A stretch of 64,000 nt of DNA from Streptomyces puniciscabiei (GCF_006715785.1 NZ_VFNX01000001.1:5250001-5314000), one strand, 5' to 3'. Shown: positions 26,641 to 35,629, numbered from the stretch's first letter. Program-made: numbers and translations. Notes: generated from the sequence alone by a model not told the origin.

Positions 26641-28122
26641 ATGGACCTCGAGACCTTCCGCAAGCTCGCCACCGACCGGCGCGTCATCCCGGTGACCCGC
26701 AAGCTGCTCGCCGACGGCGACACCCCGGTCGCGCTGTACCGCAAACTGGCCGCCGAGCGCCCCGGCACCTTCCTGCTGGAGTCCGCGGAGAACGGCCGCT
26801 CCTGGTCCCGGTACTCCTTCGTCGGCGTCCGGTCCGCCGGGACGCTGACGGAACGCGACGGACAGGCCCACTGGCTCGGCACCCCGCCGGTGGGCGTCCC
26901 CGTGGACGGCGACCCCCTGGCGGCCCTGCGCGCCACCATCCAGGCCCTGCACACCCCGCACCACCAGAACGGCCTGCCGCCCTTCACCGGCGGCATGGTC
27001 GGCTACCTGGGCTACGACATCGTCCGCCGCCTGGAGAAGATCGGCCCCGGCGAGCGCGACGACCTGAGGCTTCCCGAGCTGACCATGCTCCTGACCAGCG
27101 ACCTCGCAGTGATGGACCACTGGGAGGGCTCGGTCCTGCTGATCGCCAACGCGATCAACCACAACGACCTCGACACCGGTGTGGACGAGGCCTATGCCGA
27201 CGCCGTGGCCCGGCTCGACGCCATGGAGGCCGACCTCACGCGCGCGGTGGCCCAGCCCCCGGCCGTGCTGCCGCCCTCCGAGCTGCCCGAGTACACCGCG
27301 CTGTGGGGCGGCCCCGACTTCCAGGTGGCCGTCGAGGACATCAAGGAGCGCATCCGTGCGGGCGAGGCCTTCCAGGTCGTGCCCTCCCAGCGCTTCGAGA
27401 CCCCGTGCAGCGCCAGTGCCCTGGACGTCTACCGGGTCCTGCGGGCCACGAACCCGTCCCCGTACATGTACCTCTTCCGCTTCGACGGCTTCGACGTCGT
27501 CGGCTCGTCCCCCGAGGCCCTGGTGAAGGTCGAGGACGGCCGGGCGATGGTGCACCCCATCGCCGGCACCCGGCCCCGCGGGTCCACCCCGCAGGAGGAC
27601 CAGGCCCTCGCCGAGGAACTGATGGCCGACCCCAAGGAGCGCGCCGAGCACCTGATGCTGGTGGACCTCGGGCGCAACGACCTGGGGCGGGTCTGCGAGC
27701 CCGGCTCGGTCGAGGTGGTCGACTTCATGTCCATCGAGCGCTACTCGCACGTGATGCACATCGTCTCGACCGTCACCGGCCGGGTCGCCGAGGGCCGCAC
27801 CGCCTTCGACGTGCTCACCGCCTGCTTCCCGGCGGGCACCCTCTCCGGCGCCCCCAAGCCCCGCGCGATGCAGATCATCGACGAGCTGGAGCCGTCCCGG
27901 CGCGGCCTGTACGGCGGCTGTGTCGGCTACCTGGACTTCGCGGGCGACTCCGACACCGCGATCGCCATCCGTACGGCGCTGCTCCGGGACGGCACGGCAT
28001 ACGTGCAGGCCGGAGCCGGCATCGTCGCCGACTCCGACCCGGTCGCGGAGGACCAGGAGTGCCGCAACAAGGCGGCGGCGGTCCTCCGCGCGGTGCACAC
28101 GGCCAACAGGCTCAGCTCATAG
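26641..28122 (+). CDS. trpE: Anthranilate synthase component I
   Basis: 493 residues. The C-terminal chorismate-binding domain shows [35 protein letters not shown], a SYSHVMH-like feedback/active-site stretch ([15 protein letters not shown]), [21 protein letters not shown] and GCVGYLDF. It converts chorismate and ammonia to anthranilate and needs a TrpG glutaminase encoded elsewhere. It has no leader peptide of its own; hisI ends 11 bp upstream, so the two are probably co-transcribed. It ends six bp from the convergent S53 peptidase gene. Confidence 0.95.
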   Translation: MDLETFRKLATDRRVIPVTRKLLADGDTPVALYRKLAAERPGTFLLESAENGRSWSRYSFVGVRSAGTLTERDGQAHWLGTPPVGVPVDGDPLAALRATIQALHTPHHQNGLPPFTGGMVGYLGYDIVRRLEKIGPGERDDLRLPELTMLLTSDLAVMDHWEGSVLLIANAINHNDLDTGVDEAYADAVARLDAMEADLTRAVAQPPAVLPPSELPEYTALWGGPDFQVAVEDIKERIRAGEAFQVVPSQRFETPCSASALDVYRVLRATNPSPYMYLFRFDGFDVVGSSPEALVKVEDGRAMVHPIAGTRPRGSTPQEDQALAEELMADPKERAEHLMLVDLGRNDLGRVCEPGSVEVVDFMSIERYSHVMHIVSTVTGRVAEGRTAFDVLTACFPAGTLSGAPKPRAMQIIDELEPSRRGLYGGCVGYLDFAGDSDTAIAIRTALLRDGTAYVQAGAGIVADSDPVAEDQECRNKAAAVLRAVHTANRLSS

Positions 28123-28128
28123 GGGAGT

Positions 28129-29340
28129 TCAGCCGGTGAACGCGGCGGTGCCGTTCGGGGTGCCGAGCCCGGTCGGCCCGTCGTACCCGGTGGTGCCGGT
28201 GCACAGGTACGAACCGGAGCAGCTGCCGTTGGAGCCGCTCGTCACGTCGTTCAGCGACGAGGTGTGCGCGTAGGGGAAGGACGCCGGGTAGGAGCCGGCG
28301 GACGGGGCGCCGGCCAGCGCGTAGGTCGCCGCGATCAGCGGGGAGGAGGCGCTGGTGCCGCCGAAGACCATCCAGCCGCTGCCCTGGCCGTAGGTGTCGT
28401 ACACCGCGACACCGGTGTTCGGGTCGGCCACCGCCGAGACGTCCGCGACCGTGCGCTTCGCACAGCCGGAGTCCTTCTGCCAGCTGGGCTTGGCGTCGTA
28501 GGCGGAGCAGCCGGAGCCGGCCCCGCTCCACACCGTGTCGGTCCAGCCGCGCGTGTTGGACGCGGTCTTCAGGGAGGTGCCGCCCACCGCGGTCACGTAC
28601 TTGGAGGCCGCCGGGTACTCGACGCCGTAGCCGTTGTCACCGGAGGAGACGGTGATGGCGACGCCCGGGTGGTTGAAGTAGGCGGAGTCGTACGTCGCGT
28701 CGCTGGAGGACTCGGAGCCGCCGTAGCTGTTGGAGACGAACTTGGCGCCCAGGTTCACGGCGGTGTTCACGCCCGTGCCCAGGTTGGTCATGCTGGACGA
28801 ACTGGCCTCCACCAGCAGGATCTTGCAGTTGGGGCAGGCCGCGCTGACCATGTCGAGGTCGAGGGAGATCTCCTCGGCCCAGCCGGAGTTGCCCCGCGGG
28901 TACTTGGTGCCCCCGTTCTGGTCCACCTTCTTGAAGCAGCCGTTGGCCGTGGTGCAGGCCGACAGGCCGTACTGGGAGCGGTAGACGGCGAGGTCGGACT
29001 CGGCGTTGGGGTCGTCGTAGGCGTCGACGATCGCCACCGTCTGGCCCGAACCGCCGCTCGCGGAGGGCAGGTTGTACGCCGCCTGCAGCGAGGCGGGGCC
29101 GTAGCCGGAGGGAGCGGCGGCGGCCGTCAGGGCGCTCTCGGCGTGCGCCGAGGCCGGGGTGCCGGAGGTGACCTGCAGGGCGTTGCAGGCCATCTGGTCC
29201 TTCTTCGCAGGGGCGGCGCAGGCGTGGGCGACGCTGACGCCGTGGGACGAGGAGGCGGCGGCCTGGCCGACCGGGGCGGCCAGGGCGAGGGCGGCCGTGG
29301 CGAGCGTGGCCACGGCGGTGAGGGAAACGGTTCTGCGCAA
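28129..29340 (-). CDS. Secreted S53-family (sedolisin-like) serine peptidase
   Basis: 403 residues starting at TTG 29340, which has GGAGG seven bases upstream and places a clean signal peptide at the N-terminus (RRTVSLTAVATLATAALALAAPVGQA). A longer frame exists but is not credible. The catalytic residues fit S53: Glu and Asp in WAEEISLDLD (E157, D161), oxyanion-type Asp in the SSGDNG region, and the nucleophile in GGTSASSPL. The C-terminal Ca-site-like DGPTGLGTPNG is present. The pro-region is short (about 60 residues) compared with kumamolisins, so maturation may differ. It sits opposite to the trp genes. Confidence 0.88.
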   Translation of the reverse strand: MRRTVSLTAVATLATAALALAAPVGQAAASSSHGVSVAHACAAPAKKDQMACNALQVTSGTPASAHAESALTAAAAPSGYGPASLQAAYNLPSASGGSGQTVAIVDAYDDPNAESDLAVYRSQYGLSACTTANGCFKKVDQNGGTKYPRGNSGWAEEISLDLDMVSAACPNCKILLVEASSSSMTNLGTGVNTAVNLGAKFVSNSYGGSESSSDATYDSAYFNHPGVAITVSSGDNGYGVEYPAASKYVTAVGGTSLKTASNTRGWTDTVWSGAGSGCSAYDAKPSWQKDSGCAKRTVADVSAVADPNTGVAVYDTYGQGSGWMVFGGTSASSPLIAATYALAGAPSAGSYPASFPYAHTSSLNDVTSGSNGSCSGSYLCTGTTGYDGPTGLGTPNGTAAFTG

Positions 29341-29611
29341 CGTACGTCCTCCACGAGGTGGGTGAACCGGGAAGGGCTGTGGGGGGTGCGCGGTGCCACC
29401 ACGGCGCGGGGTGGCGCGCCGGGGTCGCGCAGAACGTACGGATGGCGGGACCACGTCAACAAGATGGATGTTGAAGGCGGAACGTTGCTTTGCCTTTCCT
29501 GGGGGATTCATGTGCCGTTCCTGAGCGCGGCATGGCGGAAATCTGAGATCCCCATGGGTTGACGGGCACCCGGGTGTCGGTTCGCCCGGGGTTCAGGCGA
29601 TAGTGGGGTGC

Positions 29612-30244
29612 ATGACTGCTGCTGTACCTCACCCCCGCCCGGAGGCGACCGGATCCGCCCGCTCCGGCCGGCGGAGCCTCGCCGTGGCTCTCCTGTGCGG
29701 TGCGCTCGGCGCGGCCGTGGCGCTGCTCGCGACCCGGCAGCGCTGGGCGGAGGGCACCGCGACGGTGGCCGGCGGCGCGTTCCCGCTCACCGCCAAGGGC
29801 AGCGACGTCACGGGCGTCCCCGCGGCCCTCGCCATAGTGGGCCTCGCCGCGCTCGTCGCCGTCTTCGCCGTCCGCAGGGCCGGCCGGCTCGTCGTCGCCG
29901 GGCTGCTCGCGCTCTCCGGCGCCGGCATCATGGCTGCCGCGCTCGTGGCCGCCTCCGACAGCTCCGCGCTGGACGAGAAGGCCGCCCAGGCGAGCGGCGA
30001 CACCTCCGCCACCGTCGCCGCGCTCAGCCACACCGGCTGGCCGTACGTCGCGGCCGCCGGCGGCCTGCTGATCCTGCTGGCCGGCCTGCTCGCGCTGCGC
30101 TACGGCAGCCGGTGGCCCGCCATGTCCGGCCGTTACGAACGCGGCACCGAGCGGCCGCGCCGCACGGCCCGGCCGGTCGACCCGGAGCGGCCCGAGGAGA
30201 TCTGGAAGGCCCTGGACCGGGGCGAGGACCCGACGGGAGCCTGA
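29612..30244 (+). CDS. TIGR02234 Trp-region membrane protein
   Basis: 210 residues with four hydrophobic segments (LAVALLCGALGAAVALLA, VPAALAIVGLAALVAVFAV, LVVAGLLALSGAGIMAAALVA, YVAAAGGLLILLAGLLAL). The family, conserved in actinobacterial tryptophan loci, is recognised by TRQRWAEG after helix 1, the SHTGWPYVAAAGGLL region and the C-terminal tail EEIWKALDRGEDPT. Function is unknown; the constant position next to trp genes suggests a role in tryptophan or anthranilate handling at the membrane. ATG 29612 has GGGGTG upstream. Confidence 0.88.
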   Translation: MTAAVPHPRPEATGSARSGRRSLAVALLCGALGAAVALLATRQRWAEGTATVAGGAFPLTAKGSDVTGVPAALAIVGLAALVAVFAVRRAGRLVVAGLLALSGAGIMAAALVAASDSSALDEKAAQASGDTSATVAALSHTGWPYVAAAGGLLILLAGLLALRYGSRWPAMSGRYERGTERPRRTARPVDPERPEEIWKALDRGEDPTGA

Positions 30245-30414
30245 CGCTCACCGCGGGTGTGGCGAAACAGACGCCACCCCCGCGTCCGGCAGGTGCGCCC
30301 GTACGGGACAATGGACGACGAGCGTCCGGCTCGGACAGTGACGGGCGGGCTCGGAGCCGTACGACACGTACGCCGCTCTCCTGGGACACGTACACAGCAA
30401 CGAGGAGCACAGAC

Positions 30415-30678
30415 ATGGCGGGCAGCAGCCACGGCCACGGTCACACCCCGGCCGCCTGGACCGGTGTCATCATTTCCTTCATCGGTTTCTGCGTCGCGGG
30501 CGCCTTCATGGTGATGGCCCAGCCGGTCGGCTTCTGGGCCGGCATGGTGCTGATTCTCGGCGGCGCGGTGGTCGGCGGCATCATGCGCGCCATGGGCCTC
30601 GGCCAGGACCCCAAGCCGCTCAAGGTGGCCGGCGCGCCCGCCGCCGCGACCCGCGAGCCGGCCGGCGTCGAGAGCTGA
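30415..30678 (+). CDS. HGxxPAAW-family membrane protein
   Basis: 87 residues. The name-giving motif is HGHTPAAW at residues 8-15, followed by two membrane helices (VIISFIGFCVAGAFMVMA and GFWAGMVLILGGAVVGGIM). The family occurs beside trp genes in actinobacteria and is uncharacterised. ATG 30415 has GAGGAG seven bases upstream. It is 170 bp downstream of the TIGR02234 gene and followed by a strong hairpin. A His-rich N-terminus (SSHGHGH) might bind metal, but this is speculation. Confidence 0.85.
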   Translation: MAGSSHGHGHTPAAWTGVIISFIGFCVAGAFMVMAQPVGFWAGMVLILGGAVVGGIMRAMGLGQDPKPLKVAGAPAAATREPAGVES

Positions 30679-30697
30679 GCGCACACACCGCTTCCCC

Positions 30698-30739
30698 GAG
30701 GGGCGGCCCGGCACCCGCACAGGGTGCGGGCCGCCCCTC
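30698..30739 (+). terminator. Terminator after the HGxxPAAW gene
   Basis: Long GC stem (30698-30710 with 30727-30739, and an inner gcaccc/gggtgc) with a small loop, followed by ggcgtttcc. Confidence 0.85.
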
Positions 30740-30809
30740 GGCGTTTCCGGGGGAGGATTCCGGCGGCCCTGGGCGCGCGGGGTGCCGATGCGCCGGGGAC
30801 AATGGTCGG

Positions 30810-31289
30810 GTGAACGCCGACAGCCGCACGGTCGCGCCGACCGTCCCGTACCCGGCCGTGCCGACCGTCCCGTACCCGGCCGTGCCGTCCGGCCCGGCCT
30901 GGCGGCGGCTCGCCGTCCCCGCCGGGCTGTTCGCGGCCGTCGCCGGGGCCTTCGCATACGTGGGCGCCGTCGACCCGAACGAACCCGGCCACTACCCCGT
31001 CTGCCCGCTGTACCGGCTCACCGGCCTGTACTGTCCCGGCTGCGGCGGACTGCGCAGCGCGCACGCCTTCGTCCACGGCGACCTGCTCACCGCGCTGCGG
31101 GACAACGCGCTGGGCGTGGCCCTCTACCTGGGCTTCGCGGTGCTGTGGACCGCATGGGTGGTCCACGCCGTACGCGGCCGGCCGATGCGGCTGGAGCCGC
31201 GGCCGGCGCACCTGTGGGGGATCGGCGCGTTGCTGCTGGTGTTCACCGTTGTCCGCAACCTTCCGTCAGGAGGCTGGCTGCACCCGTGA
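30810..31289 (+). CDS. DUF2752 membrane protein
   Basis: 159 residues. After a variable N-terminus come three membrane segments and the DUF2752 core: HYPVCPLYRLTGLYCPGCGGLRSAHAFVHGDLLTALRDNA, with the Cys triplet CP-x2-GCGG and a conserved R-x2-H. The role is unknown. The N-terminal TVPYPAVP is repeated exactly, encoded by a perfect 24-bp tandem duplication (30840-30887), which implies recent slippage in an unconstrained tail. GTG 30810 is the start. It lies between the HGxxPAAW gene and trpC and is separated from both. Confidence 0.85.
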   Translation: MNADSRTVAPTVPYPAVPTVPYPAVPSGPAWRRLAVPAGLFAAVAGAFAYVGAVDPNEPGHYPVCPLYRLTGLYCPGCGGLRSAHAFVHGDLLTALRDNALGVALYLGFAVLWTAWVVHAVRGRPMRLEPRPAHLWGIGALLLVFTVVRNLPSGGWLHP

Positions 31290-31357
31290 TCACCTCGTGA
31301 ACGTCCAGCTGATGGGACCGGCGTCCACCGGATGCGAGGGGTCCGCGCTCCTGCGGA

Positions 31358-31363
31358 TACCAT
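31358..31363 (+). promoter_or_regulatory. Possible -10 element before the trpC leader ORF
   Basis: TACCAT lies 4 bp before the GTG of the leader ORF. A start of transcription about seven bases on would make that ORF essentially leaderless. No good -35 box was found. Confidence 0.25.
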
Positions 31364-31367
31364 CGCA

Positions 31368-31442
31368 GTGACCACGGGTTTTCAAAACCTGGGTTTTCAG
31401 AACCTTAAGGAACCACCGTCTGAAAGGGGGCCGCTCGCGTGA
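31368..31442 (+). CDS. Putative 24-codon upstream ORF of trpC
   Basis: GTG 31368 opens a 24-residue frame reading [17 protein letters not shown] and so on, whose TGA overlaps the trpC GTG in a GTGA. It contains no Trp codon, so it is not a classical Trp attenuator peptide. The peptide repeat [10 protein letters not shown] is encoded by a 15-bp tandem repeat. Translation through it would deliver ribosomes to the trpC start by coupling. There is no ribosome-binding site. It may simply be an open frame by chance; the exact overlap is the argument for it. Confidence 0.45.
   Translation: MTTGFQNLGFQNLKEPPSERGPLA
31376..31410. promoter_or_regulatory. Tandem palindromes in the trpC leader
   Basis: gggttttcaaaacct (31376-31390) is followed at once by gggttttcagaacct (31391-31405), 14 of 15 identical. 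The first contains the palindrome ggtttt-c-aaaacc. The perfect palindrome ccttaagg overlaps the end (31403-31410). This AT-rich cluster stands out in the GC-rich surroundings and is a good regulator-binding or RNA-structure candidate. Confidence 0.6.
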
Positions 31443-32248
31443 GTGTGCTCGACGAGATCATCGACGGAGTCCGTGCCGACCTCGCGGAGCGGCAGGCACG
31501 CGTCAGCCTCGACGAGCTCAAGGAGCGCGCGGCCAAGGCTCCCGCCGCCAAGGACGGGGTGGCCGCGCTCAAGGGCGACGGCGTGAAGGTGATCTGCGAG
31601 GTCAAGCGCTCCAGCCCCTCCAAGGGCGCGCTGGCGGCGATCGCCGACCCGGCCGGACTCGCCGCGGACTACGAGGCGGGCGGCGCGGCCGTCATCTCCG
31701 TCCTCACCGAACAGCGCCGCTTCGGCGGCTCGCTGGCCGACCTGGAGGCCGTCCGCGCGCGCGTGGACATCCCGGTGCTCCGCAAGGACTTCATCGTCAC
31801 GTCGTACCAGCTGTGGGAGGCCCGGGCGTACGGCGCCGACCTCGCGCTGCTGATCGTGGCCGCCCTGGACCAGCCGGCCCTGGAGTCGCTGATCGAGCGC
31901 GCGGTGTCGATCGGGCTCACCCCGCTCGTCGAGGTGCACGACGAGGACGAGGTCGAGCGGGCCGTGGACGCGGGTGCCAAGGTCATCGGTGTCAACGCGC
32001 GCAACCTGAAGACGCTGGAGGTCGACCGCGGCACGTTCGAGCGGGTCGCGCCGGAGATCCCCGACCACATCGTCAAGGTCGCCGAGTCCGGTGTCCGCGG
32101 CCCGCACGACCTGATCGCCTACGCCAACGCCGGCGCCGACGCGGTCCTGGTCGGCGAGTCCCTGGTCACCGGGCGCGACCCCAAGACCGCCGTCGCCGAC
32201 CTGGTCGCCGCGGGTGAACACCCCGCTTTGCGGCACGGCCGGAGCTGA
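31439..32248 (+). CDS. trpC: Indole-3-glycerol phosphate synthase
   Basis: 269 residues, a (beta/alpha)8 barrel closing the indole ring from carboxyphenylamino-deoxyribulose phosphate. Visible are [13 protein letters not shown] (catalytic Lys and Glu), [24 protein letters not shown] (catalytic Lys), [18 protein letters not shown] sequence and VAESGV. GTG 31439 has AAAGGGGG eight bases upstream and overlaps the upstream leader ORF. First enzyme gene of the trpC-trpM-trpB-trpA unit. Confidence 0.96.
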   Translation: MSVLDEIIDGVRADLAERQARVSLDELKERAAKAPAAKDGVAALKGDGVKVICEVKRSSPSKGALAAIADPAGLAADYEAGGAAVISVLTEQRRFGGSLADLEAVRARVDIPVLRKDFIVTSYQLWEARAYGADLALLIVAALDQPALESLIERAVSIGLTPLVEVHDEDEVERAVDAGAKVIGVNARNLKTLEVDRGTFERVAPEIPDHIVKVAESGVRGPHDLIAYANAGADAVLVGESLVTGRDPKTAVADLVAAGEHPALRHGRS

Positions 32249-32268
32249 TCACCGCTAAGCTGACCTTG

Positions 32269-32436
32269 ATGACTCTCACCATGACGACCGTGGACCGGTA
32301 CGCCCGCCTCGCGCGCGGCTGCCGCCCGAGGGGCTGCCGCGCCCCGGCGAGGCGTGTCCACGGTCGCAGAGTGCGTTATGTCATCGGTGATGAGCCCGGG
32401 CAAGTCAACGGCATGCGATGGCAGCAGCCAACCTAA
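32269..32436 (+). CDS. trpM: Small tryptophan-locus protein TrpM
   Basis: A 55-residue basic protein between trpC and trpB: MTLTMTTVDRYARLARG, then a Cys/Arg-rich stretch GCRPRGCRAPARRVHGRR, and a C-terminal VRYVIGDEPGQVNGMRW. In S. coelicolor the gene in this position, trpM, encodes a peptide recalled as 63 residues that modulates tryptophan biosynthesis and development. Position, size and character agree. ATG 32269 is used; a second ATG at 32281 is possible. The TAA stop lies exactly at the edge of a dispersed repeat, so the native C-terminus may have been cut short. It starts 20 bp after trpC. Confidence 0.8.
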   Translation: MTLTMTTVDRYARLARGCRPRGCRAPARRVHGRRVRYVIGDEPGQVNGMRWQQPT

Positions 32437-32500
32437 GGGGCGCGGGGAACTGCGCGAGAAACCACTGACGGCTCGCAGCCAACAGACAAATCCCCGCCCC
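32434..32500. repeat. Dispersed Streptomyces repeat between trpM and trpB
   Basis: Begins taaggggcgcggggaactgc, a sequence I recognise as a very common intergenic element of Streptomyces genomes, and closes with tccccgcccc at 32491-32500. Its ends pair (ggggcgcgggga with tccccgcccc), so an RNA hairpin with a large loop forms inside the trp operon. Confidence 0.75.
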
Positions 32501-32547
32501 CACGGCGAATAGTGTCTTTTCACACGCACTCACCGTGAGGTTTCGGC

Positions 32548-33831
32548 ATGCCCAGCACCTTCTTCCACCCCGACCCGGAGGGTCAAGTCCCCAGCCCCGA
32601 AGGCTACTTCGGGGTATTCGGCGGCAAGTTCATCCCGGAGGCCCTCGTCGCCGCCGTGGACGAGGTCGCCGTCGAGTACGACAAGGCCAAGCAGGACCCC
32701 GAGTTCGCCCGAGAGCTCGACGACCTGATGGTCAACTACACCGGCCGCCCCTCGGCGCTCACCGAGGTACCCCGCTTCGCCGAACACGCCGGAGGCGCCC
32801 GTGTGTTCCTGAAGCGCGAAGACCTCAACCACACCGGCTCCCACAAGATCAACAACGTCCTCGGCCAGGCGCTGCTCACCAAGCGGATGGGCAAGACGCG
32901 CGTGATCGCGGAGACCGGCGCCGGTCAGCATGGCGTCGCGACCGCCACCGCCTGTGCCCTGTTCGGCCTCGACTGCACCATCTACATGGGCGAGGTCGAC
33001 ACCAGGCGCCAGGCCCTGAACGTGGCCCGCATGCGCATGCTCGGCGCCGAGGTCGTCTCCGTGAAGTCCGGCAGCCGCACCCTGAAGGACGCCATCAACG
33101 AGGCGTTCCGCGACTGGGTCGCGAACGTCGACCACACCCACTACCTGTTCGGTACGGTCGCCGGCCCGCACCCCTTCCCGGCCATGGTCCGCGACTTCCA
33201 CCGGGTCATCGGCGTCGAGGCCCGCCGCCAGCTGCTGGAACGCGCCGGACGCCTCCCCGACGCCGCGATCGCCTGCGTCGGCGGCGGCTCCAACGCCATC
33301 GGCCTCTTCCACGCCTTCATCCCCGACGAGGGCGTCCGCCTCATCGGCTGCGAGCCCGCCGGGCACGGCATCGAGACCGGCGAGCACGCGGCCACGCTGA
33401 CCGCGGGCGAGCCGGGCATCCTGCACGGCTCCCGCTCCTACGTCCTGCAGGACGACGAGGGCCAGATCACCGAGCCCTACTCCATCTCGGCCGGTCTGGA
33501 CTACCCGGGCATCGGCCCCGAGCACTCCTACCTGAAGGACTCCGGCCGCGGTGAGTACCGCGCGGTCACCGACGACGCGGCCATGCAGGCGCTGCGTCTG
33601 CTCTCCCGCACCGAGGGCATCATCCCGGCCATCGAGAGCGCCCACGCCCTCGCCGGCGCCCTGGAGGTCGGCAAGGAGCTGGGCAGGGACGGGCTGATCG
33701 TCGTCAACCTGTCCGGCCGCGGCGACAAGGACATGGACACCGCCGCCCGCTACTTCGGCCTGTACGACACCGACGCCGAGGTGGCCGCCGACGAAGCCGA
33801 CACCGCCGAGATCGAGGGGGACGCCAAGTGA
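32548..33831 (+). CDS. trpB: Tryptophan synthase beta chain
   Basis: 427 residues, slightly longer than average owing to an acidic C-terminal tail ([17 protein letters not shown]). The PLP Lys is K100 in [21 protein letters not shown], the phosphate-binding [10 protein letters not shown] and GCEPAGHG follow. It condenses indole with serine. ATG 32548 has GAGG seven bases upstream. Its stop overlaps the trpA GTG by four bases, so the two subunits are made together. Confidence 0.97.
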   Translation: MPSTFFHPDPEGQVPSPEGYFGVFGGKFIPEALVAAVDEVAVEYDKAKQDPEFARELDDLMVNYTGRPSALTEVPRFAEHAGGARVFLKREDLNHTGSHKINNVLGQALLTKRMGKTRVIAETGAGQHGVATATACALFGLDCTIYMGEVDTRRQALNVARMRMLGAEVVSVKSGSRTLKDAINEAFRDWVANVDHTHYLFGTVAGPHPFPAMVRDFHRVIGVEARRQLLERAGRLPDAAIACVGGGSNAIGLFHAFIPDEGVRLIGCEPAGHGIETGEHAATLTAGEPGILHGSRSYVLQDDEGQITEPYSISAGLDYPGIGPEHSYLKDSGRGEYRAVTDDAAMQALRLLSRTEGIIPAIESAHALAGALEVGKELGRDGLIVVNLSGRGDKDMDTAARYFGLYDTDAEVAADEADTAEIEGDAK

Positions 33832-34646
33832 GCGGGAAGAGCCAACTGCTGTCGGACACCCTGGCCGCCGCCAAGGCCGAGGGCCGGTCCGCGCTCATCG
33901 CCTACCTCCCGGCCGGGTTCCCGACCGTGGACGGCGGCATCGAGGCGATCAAGGCCGTCTTCGACGGCGGGGCGGACGTCGTCGAGGTCGGCCTGCCGCA
34001 CAGCGACCCCGTCCTCGACGGCCCGGTCATCCAGACCGCCGACGACATCGCCCTGCGCGGCGGGGTCAGGATCGCCGATGTCATGCGCACGGTTCGCGAG
34101 GCCTACGCGGCGACCGGCAAGCCCGTACTCGTCATGACGTACTGGAACCCCATCGACCGCTACGGCGTCGAGCGGTTCACCGCCGAGCTGGCCGAGGCGG
34201 GCGGCGCGGGCTGCATCCTGCCCGACCTGCCCGTCCAGGAGTCGGCGCTGTGGCGGGAGCACGCCGAGAAGCACGGCCTCGCCACCGTGTTCGTGGTGGC
34301 GCCGAGCAGCAAGGACGAGCGGCTGGCGAAGATCACCGCGGCGGGCAGCGGCTTCGTCTACGCGGCCTCCCTGATGGGCGTCACCGGCACCCGCGAATCC
34401 GTCGGCGCGCAGGCCCAGGACCTGGTCGAGCGCACCCGCGCCACCGGCACCGAGCTGCCCGTCTGCGTCGGTCTCGGGGTCTCGAACGGCGCTCAGGCCG
34501 CCGAGGTCGCCGGCTTCGCCGACGGAGTCATCGTCGGCTCGGCCTTCGTGAAGCGGATGCTGGACGCCCCGGACCACACAGCCGGCGTGGCGGCGGTCCG
34601 CGAGCTCGCCCAGGAGCTGGCGAAGGGCGTGCGCGGGCAGGCGTAA
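33828..34646 (+). CDS. trpA: Tryptophan synthase alpha chain
   Basis: 272 residues, a barrel that splits indole-3-glycerol phosphate. The catalytic Glu lies in the [22 protein letters not shown] stretch (normally GADALELGIPFSDP in E. coli), and the second acidic residue is in [12 protein letters not shown]. The phosphate loop is [13 protein letters not shown] and VIVGSAFVK. It starts at GTG 33828 within the trpB stop and is followed by a strong terminator hairpin. Confidence 0.96.
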   Translation: MSGKSQLLSDTLAAAKAEGRSALIAYLPAGFPTVDGGIEAIKAVFDGGADVVEVGLPHSDPVLDGPVIQTADDIALRGGVRIADVMRTVREAYAATGKPVLVMTYWNPIDRYGVERFTAELAEAGGAGCILPDLPVQESALWREHAEKHGLATVFVVAPSSKDERLAKITAAGSGFVYAASLMGVTGTRESVGAQAQDLVERTRATGTELPVCVGLGVSNGAQAAEVAGFADGVIVGSAFVKRMLDAPDHTAGVAAVRELAQELAKGVRGQA

Positions 34647-34692
34647 CCGCAGGTCACAATCCCAGTCAGACAATTCGCTCAGAACATTCGGT

Positions 34693-34706
34693 CACTCGAA
34701 CGAGTG
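34693..34706. promoter_or_regulatory. Short palindrome before the second DsbA-like gene
   Basis: cactcg-aa-cgagtg, 50 bp before the start at 34757 and ahead of the trp terminator. Possible operator, weak evidence. Confidence 0.3.
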
Positions 34707-34715
34707 GACCTCCGG

Positions 34716-34742
34716 CCGGGGAGGCGCGCTGCGCCTCCCCGG
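34716..34742 (+). terminator. Terminator of the trp operon
   Basis: Perfect 12-bp stem ccggggaggcgc/gcgcctccccgg with loop gct, followed by ttcgttctg; it ends 14 bp before the next gene. Confidence 0.85.
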
Positions 34743-34756
34743 TTCGTTCTGGGGGT

Positions 34757-35527
34757 GTGAGCGAGAAGAACCATGACGGAAAGCGCACCGCACGGGAGCG
34801 GCTGGCGGTCGAGCGCGAGAAGCAGAAGGCCGCTGACAGGCGACGGCGCACGCTGATCGTGAGTGCGAGCGTCGTCTGTGTCCTGGGCCTGGCGGCGGTG
34901 ATCGGCGTGCTCGCCGCGAACTCGGGCAAGAAGGCAAGCAGCTCGGGCCCGGTCGTGGCGCCCTCCGGCGCGCAGGGCAAGGACAGTCTGGCGGTCCCGG
35001 TCGGCAAGGACGGCGCCAAGTCGACGCTCACCATCTGGGAGGACTTCCGCTGCCCGGCCTGCCAGATGTTCGAGACGGCGTACCGGCCCACGCTGCATCA
35101 GCTGACCGACGCCGGCAAGCTCAGAATCGAGTACCACCTGGTCCGGCTGATCGACGGCAACCTCGGCGGCACCGGCTCCCTGCGCGCGGGCAACGCAGGC
35201 GCCTGCGCCCAGGACACCGGAAGGTTCCGCGACTACCACGACGTGCTGTACGCGAACCAGCCCAAGGAGACCGACGACGCCTTCGCGAACAACGACAAGC
35301 TGATCCAGCTGGCAGGCAAGGTGAAGGGCCTCGACACCCCCGCCTTCCAGAAGTGCGTCAAGGGCGGCACCCACGACAGCTGGGTGAACAAGTCCAACAA
35401 GGCCTTCCAGACCGGCGGCTTCAGCTCCACGCCCACGGTCCTGCTCGGCGGGAAGAACATCTACCAGGACCAGACCCTGACCCCGGCCAAGCTCAAGCAG
35501 ATGGTGGAGGCGGCCGACCGCGGGTAA
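34757..35527 (+). CDS. Membrane-anchored DsbA-like thioredoxin-fold protein (second copy)
   Basis: 256 residues with the same layout as the protein at 2136-2948: a basic N-terminal stretch (RTARERLAVEREKQKAADRRRR), one membrane helix (about 36-58, LIVSASVVCVLGLAAVIGVLAA), then a thioredoxin-like domain. The active site is CPAC in EDFRCPACQMFE, with the cis-Pro region STPTVLL. Two further Cys are present (GACAQD, KCVKGG). GTG 34757 is the start. It is upstream of lgt, so it may be expressed with lipoprotein maturation genes. Oxidase or isomerase role is unresolved. Confidence 0.85.
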   Translation: MSEKNHDGKRTARERLAVEREKQKAADRRRRTLIVSASVVCVLGLAAVIGVLAANSGKKASSSGPVVAPSGAQGKDSLAVPVGKDGAKSTLTIWEDFRCPACQMFETAYRPTLHQLTDAGKLRIEYHLVRLIDGNLGGTGSLRAGNAGACAQDTGRFRDYHDVLYANQPKETDDAFANNDKLIQLAGKVKGLDTPAFQKCVKGGTHDSWVNKSNKAFQTGGFSSTPTVLLGGKNIYQDQTLTPAKLKQMVEAADRG

Positions 35528-35629
35528 GGGATCTTCCCCCGCCGTCCGTTTTTCTCACGCCCCCGTTATGGACCCGTAGCCGGGCTGCTTGCCGTCACCA
35601 CGGCCCGGCAGGGTAGCGTCGGACTTGCC

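Noticed and set aside
31368..31442. Classical tryptophan attenuator peptide
   Set aside because: The upstream ORF has no Trp codon and no terminator/antiterminator pair could be drawn; kept only as an unexplained upstream ORF.
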